13,990 nt of DNA, taken from Oscillospiraceae bacterium (GTDB taxonomy: Bacteria > Bacillota > Clostridia > Oscillospirales > CAG-272). Positions 13,020-13,990 of this stretch are shown here, piece after piece (positions within the stretch are counted from its first letter, which is position 1; the number at the start of each line of letters is the position of its first letter). The stretch is taken from assembly GCA_009788105.1 (NCBI GenBank), contig WQSD01000012.1, forward strand, positions 1 to 13,990, written 5' to 3'. The notes below the pieces were generated by a model. The model was given only the letters and a program-made list of their open reading frames with translations. It had not been told where the DNA came from and ran no database searches. The translations under genes and the position numbers were made by a program.

Positions 13020-13553
13020 ATGAGAATTATATCCGGCTCGTCCCGTGGCACACGCCTTGCCACCATCGAAAGCGAATCCACCCGCCCAACAAGCGACAGA
13101 GTGAAAGAGAGCATGTTCACCATGATACACTTCGACCTGCCGCAGGGTAGGGTGCTTGACCTGTTCGCAGGTAGCGGACAGCTTGGGTTAGAGGCCCTTT
13201 CGCGGGGGGCGGCAAAGGCGACATTTGTGGACAAAAACGCAGACTGTACCGCCATTATTATGGCAAACGCACAAAAAGCGAAACTGTTCGAGGATTGCGT
13301 TGTCTGCACCGCTGATGTGGCGACGTTTATCTCCACTTGTCGTGAGCAGTTTGACATTATCCTACTCGACCCCCCATATGGGGAACTGACCCATTCCACA
13401 CTACAGGTAATTTTTGCCTCTGACCTCCTTGCCCCTGGTGGAGTGATAGTTGTGGAGAGTGGGGAGGGGCTTAATGTGACGCAAGAAGGCTATACTGTAC
13501 GCCGCGAAAACCGTTACGGGACAAGCTATGTGACGATTATTGATAAAAATTGA
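13020..13553 (+). CDS. rsmD: 16S rRNA (guanine(966)-N2)-methyltransferase
   Basis: The encoded protein has 177 residues, normal for the family. It methylates the exocyclic amine of G966 in 16S rRNA on the assembling small subunit, with AdoMet. Landmarks are the N-terminal MRIISGSSRGTRL, then RPTSDRVKESMF (22-33), AdoMet loop LDLFAGSGQLGLEALSRGA (46-64) and catalytic DPPYGEL (117-123). The ATG follows GGAGAAAG about 6 bases upstream. In many Firmicutes it is followed by coaD; here the downstream sequence is a promoter and repeats instead. A separate terminator follows the gene. Confidence 0.95.
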   Translation: MRIISGSSRGTRLATIESESTRPTSDRVKESMFTMIHFDLPQGRVLDLFAGSGQLGLEALSRGAAKATFVDKNADCTAIIMANAQKAKLFEDCVVCTADVATFISTCREQFDIILLDPPYGELTHSTLQVIFASDLLAPGGVIVVESGEGLNVTQEGYTVRRENRYGTSYVTIIDKN

Positions 13554-13557
13554 AAAC

Positions 13558-13598
13558 ACCCCATACACTATATATTGTGTATGGGGTAAAATATTTTT
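13558..13598 (+). terminator. Rho-independent terminator after rsmD
   Basis: ACCCCATACAC and GTGTATGGGGT form a perfect 11-bp stem around an 8-base AT loop, followed by AAAATATTTTT. It lies 5 bases past the stop codon. Confidence 0.88.
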
Positions 13599-13619
13599 CA
13601 ATATATTGTGGTTTACCCC

Positions 13620-13648
13620 TTGACAAAGACTAAATCTTGTGTTACAAT
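13620..13648 (+). promoter_or_regulatory. Promoter leading into the repeat block
   Basis: TTGACA and TACAAT are 17 bases apart. Downstream there is a CGGAG binding site (13668-13672) and an ATG at 13679, but the frame reads Met-Lys-Arg-stop (TAG at 13688-13690). The whole apparatus of a gene start is present without a gene, apparently because a repeat begins at the G of the stop codon. Confidence 0.6.
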
Positions 13649-13689
13649 AAGTTCACTGAAATTATTTCGGAGTGATTTATGAAGAGATA

Positions 13690-13827
13690 GGTCAAGGTCG
13701 TGGAGTTTCACCCCACACCCGACAATGGTCAAGGTGAAAATCGTAGGGCGTTGCCCTACAACCCACCACCTTTTTGAAAAAAGGTGGAACAAAAACTTTT
13801 GATAGCAAAAGCCAGCCTGAAGAAAAA
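13690..13827. repeat. Hairpin-rich intergenic repeat, copy A
   Basis: It opens with a 31-base unit (13690-13720: GGTCAAGGTCGTGGAG..., ending CACACCC) that recurs with one mismatch in copy B. Hairpin GTAGGGC/GCCCTAC (13743-13759) is found only in this copy. Next come a stem CCACCTTTTT/AAAAAGGTGG (13766-13787) and an AACAAAAACTTTT tail. No convincing gene lies in 13554-13990. Confidence 0.75.
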
Positions 13828-13935
13828 GGTCAAGGTCGTGGGGTTTCACCCCACACCCAACCAGTTTTTTGAAAAAAACTGGACTAAAAACTTTTCCTCA
13901 CAAAAGCATGAAATGCTTTTGTACCAAAGTTTTTG
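13828..13935. repeat. Hairpin-rich intergenic repeat, copy B
   Basis: The 31-base unit (13828-13858) contains hairpin GTGGGGT-TTC-ACCCCAC (13838-13854). Then comes stem CCAGTTTTTT/AAAAAACTGG (13861-13882), whose base pairs differ from copy A on both arms. A CTAAAAACTTTT tail follows, and then hairpin CAAAAGCAT/ATGCTTTTG (13901-13921). The right boundary is not certain. Confidence 0.72.
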
Positions 13936-13940
13936 AGGTT

Positions 13941-13970
13941 CTTAGGAACTTTTTTCAAAAAGTTCCTAAG
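13941..13970. repeat. Long perfect hairpin at the right end of the repeat block
   Basis: CTTAGGAACTTTTT and AAAAAGTTCCTAAG form a 14-bp perfect stem with a 2-base turn. A GGGG...GCCC hairpin follows and is cut by the window edge, so the repeat block continues beyond the window. Confidence 0.65.
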
Positions 13971-13990
13971 TGGGGTTTGGGGCAAAGCCC

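Noticed and set aside
13690..13970. CRISPR array or tRNA cluster in the repeat block
   Set aside because: There are only two 31-base copies, 138 bases apart, each followed by related hairpins, and no cloverleaf. It fits an intergenic repeat better.

Overview
The window looks like a chromosomal accessory region of a Bacillota (Clostridia-type) bacterium. It has strong AGGAGG-type ribosome binding sites, near-consensus TTGACA/TATAAT promoters, a Firmicute-style Int/Xis/repressor cassette, and hairpin-rich intergenic repeats. This is inferred from sequence character and family knowledge only; no search was run. It divides into a mobile/defence half (1 to about 11.2 kb) and a housekeeping half (glyA and rsmD).

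Positions 1-1851 hold a type II-like restriction-modification pair in convergent orientation. The C-terminal part of a DNA methyltransferase is cut by the window edge just at its PPY motif. It runs tail-to-tail, 3 bp apart, into a leftward gene with PD-(D/E)xK-like motifs that is probably the cognate endonuclease. Positions 1861-2180 hold a GC-richer stretch with no intact gene.

Positions 2173-7870 look like a very small integrative element or phage satellite. On the right are a rightward Cro/CI-type repressor and a tyrosine integrase. Leftward from a consensus promoter run a small excisionase-like HTH protein, a primase-polymerase/AAA helicase fusion, a GGCAC-repeat region that may be a replication origin, and a lone HK97-fold major capsid protein followed by a terminator. 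There is no terminase, portal, protease or tail gene in the window. The capsid protein also lacks room for the usual N-terminal scaffold (delta) domain. This is the most interesting system here: either a stripped capsid-carrying satellite or a capsid protein recruited to another shell role.

Positions 7874-9913 hold a type III restriction-modification operon with an intact mod gene. Its res gene breaks off after the Walker A region, about 66 residues in, and is fused to unrelated sequence. The break is about 320 bp from the integrase stop and may mark an element end or a rearrangement. The restriction activity is therefore probably lost, leaving an orphan Mod.

Positions 9984-11570 hold a putative lipoprotein gene whose start region seems frameshifted, a terminator, and nested debris: a 27-codon flavodoxin-like start fused to a decayed serine recombinase. 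Hairpin-rich spacer follows.

Positions 11511-13600 hold two housekeeping genes with their own signals: glyA (serine hydroxymethyltransferase) and rsmD (16S rRNA guanine-N2 methyltransferase), each followed by a strong hairpin. After rsmD, a good promoter and ribosome binding site lead to an ATG that hits a stop after three codons, exactly where a hairpin-rich tandem repeat begins. The two repeat copies show compensatory changes in one stem.
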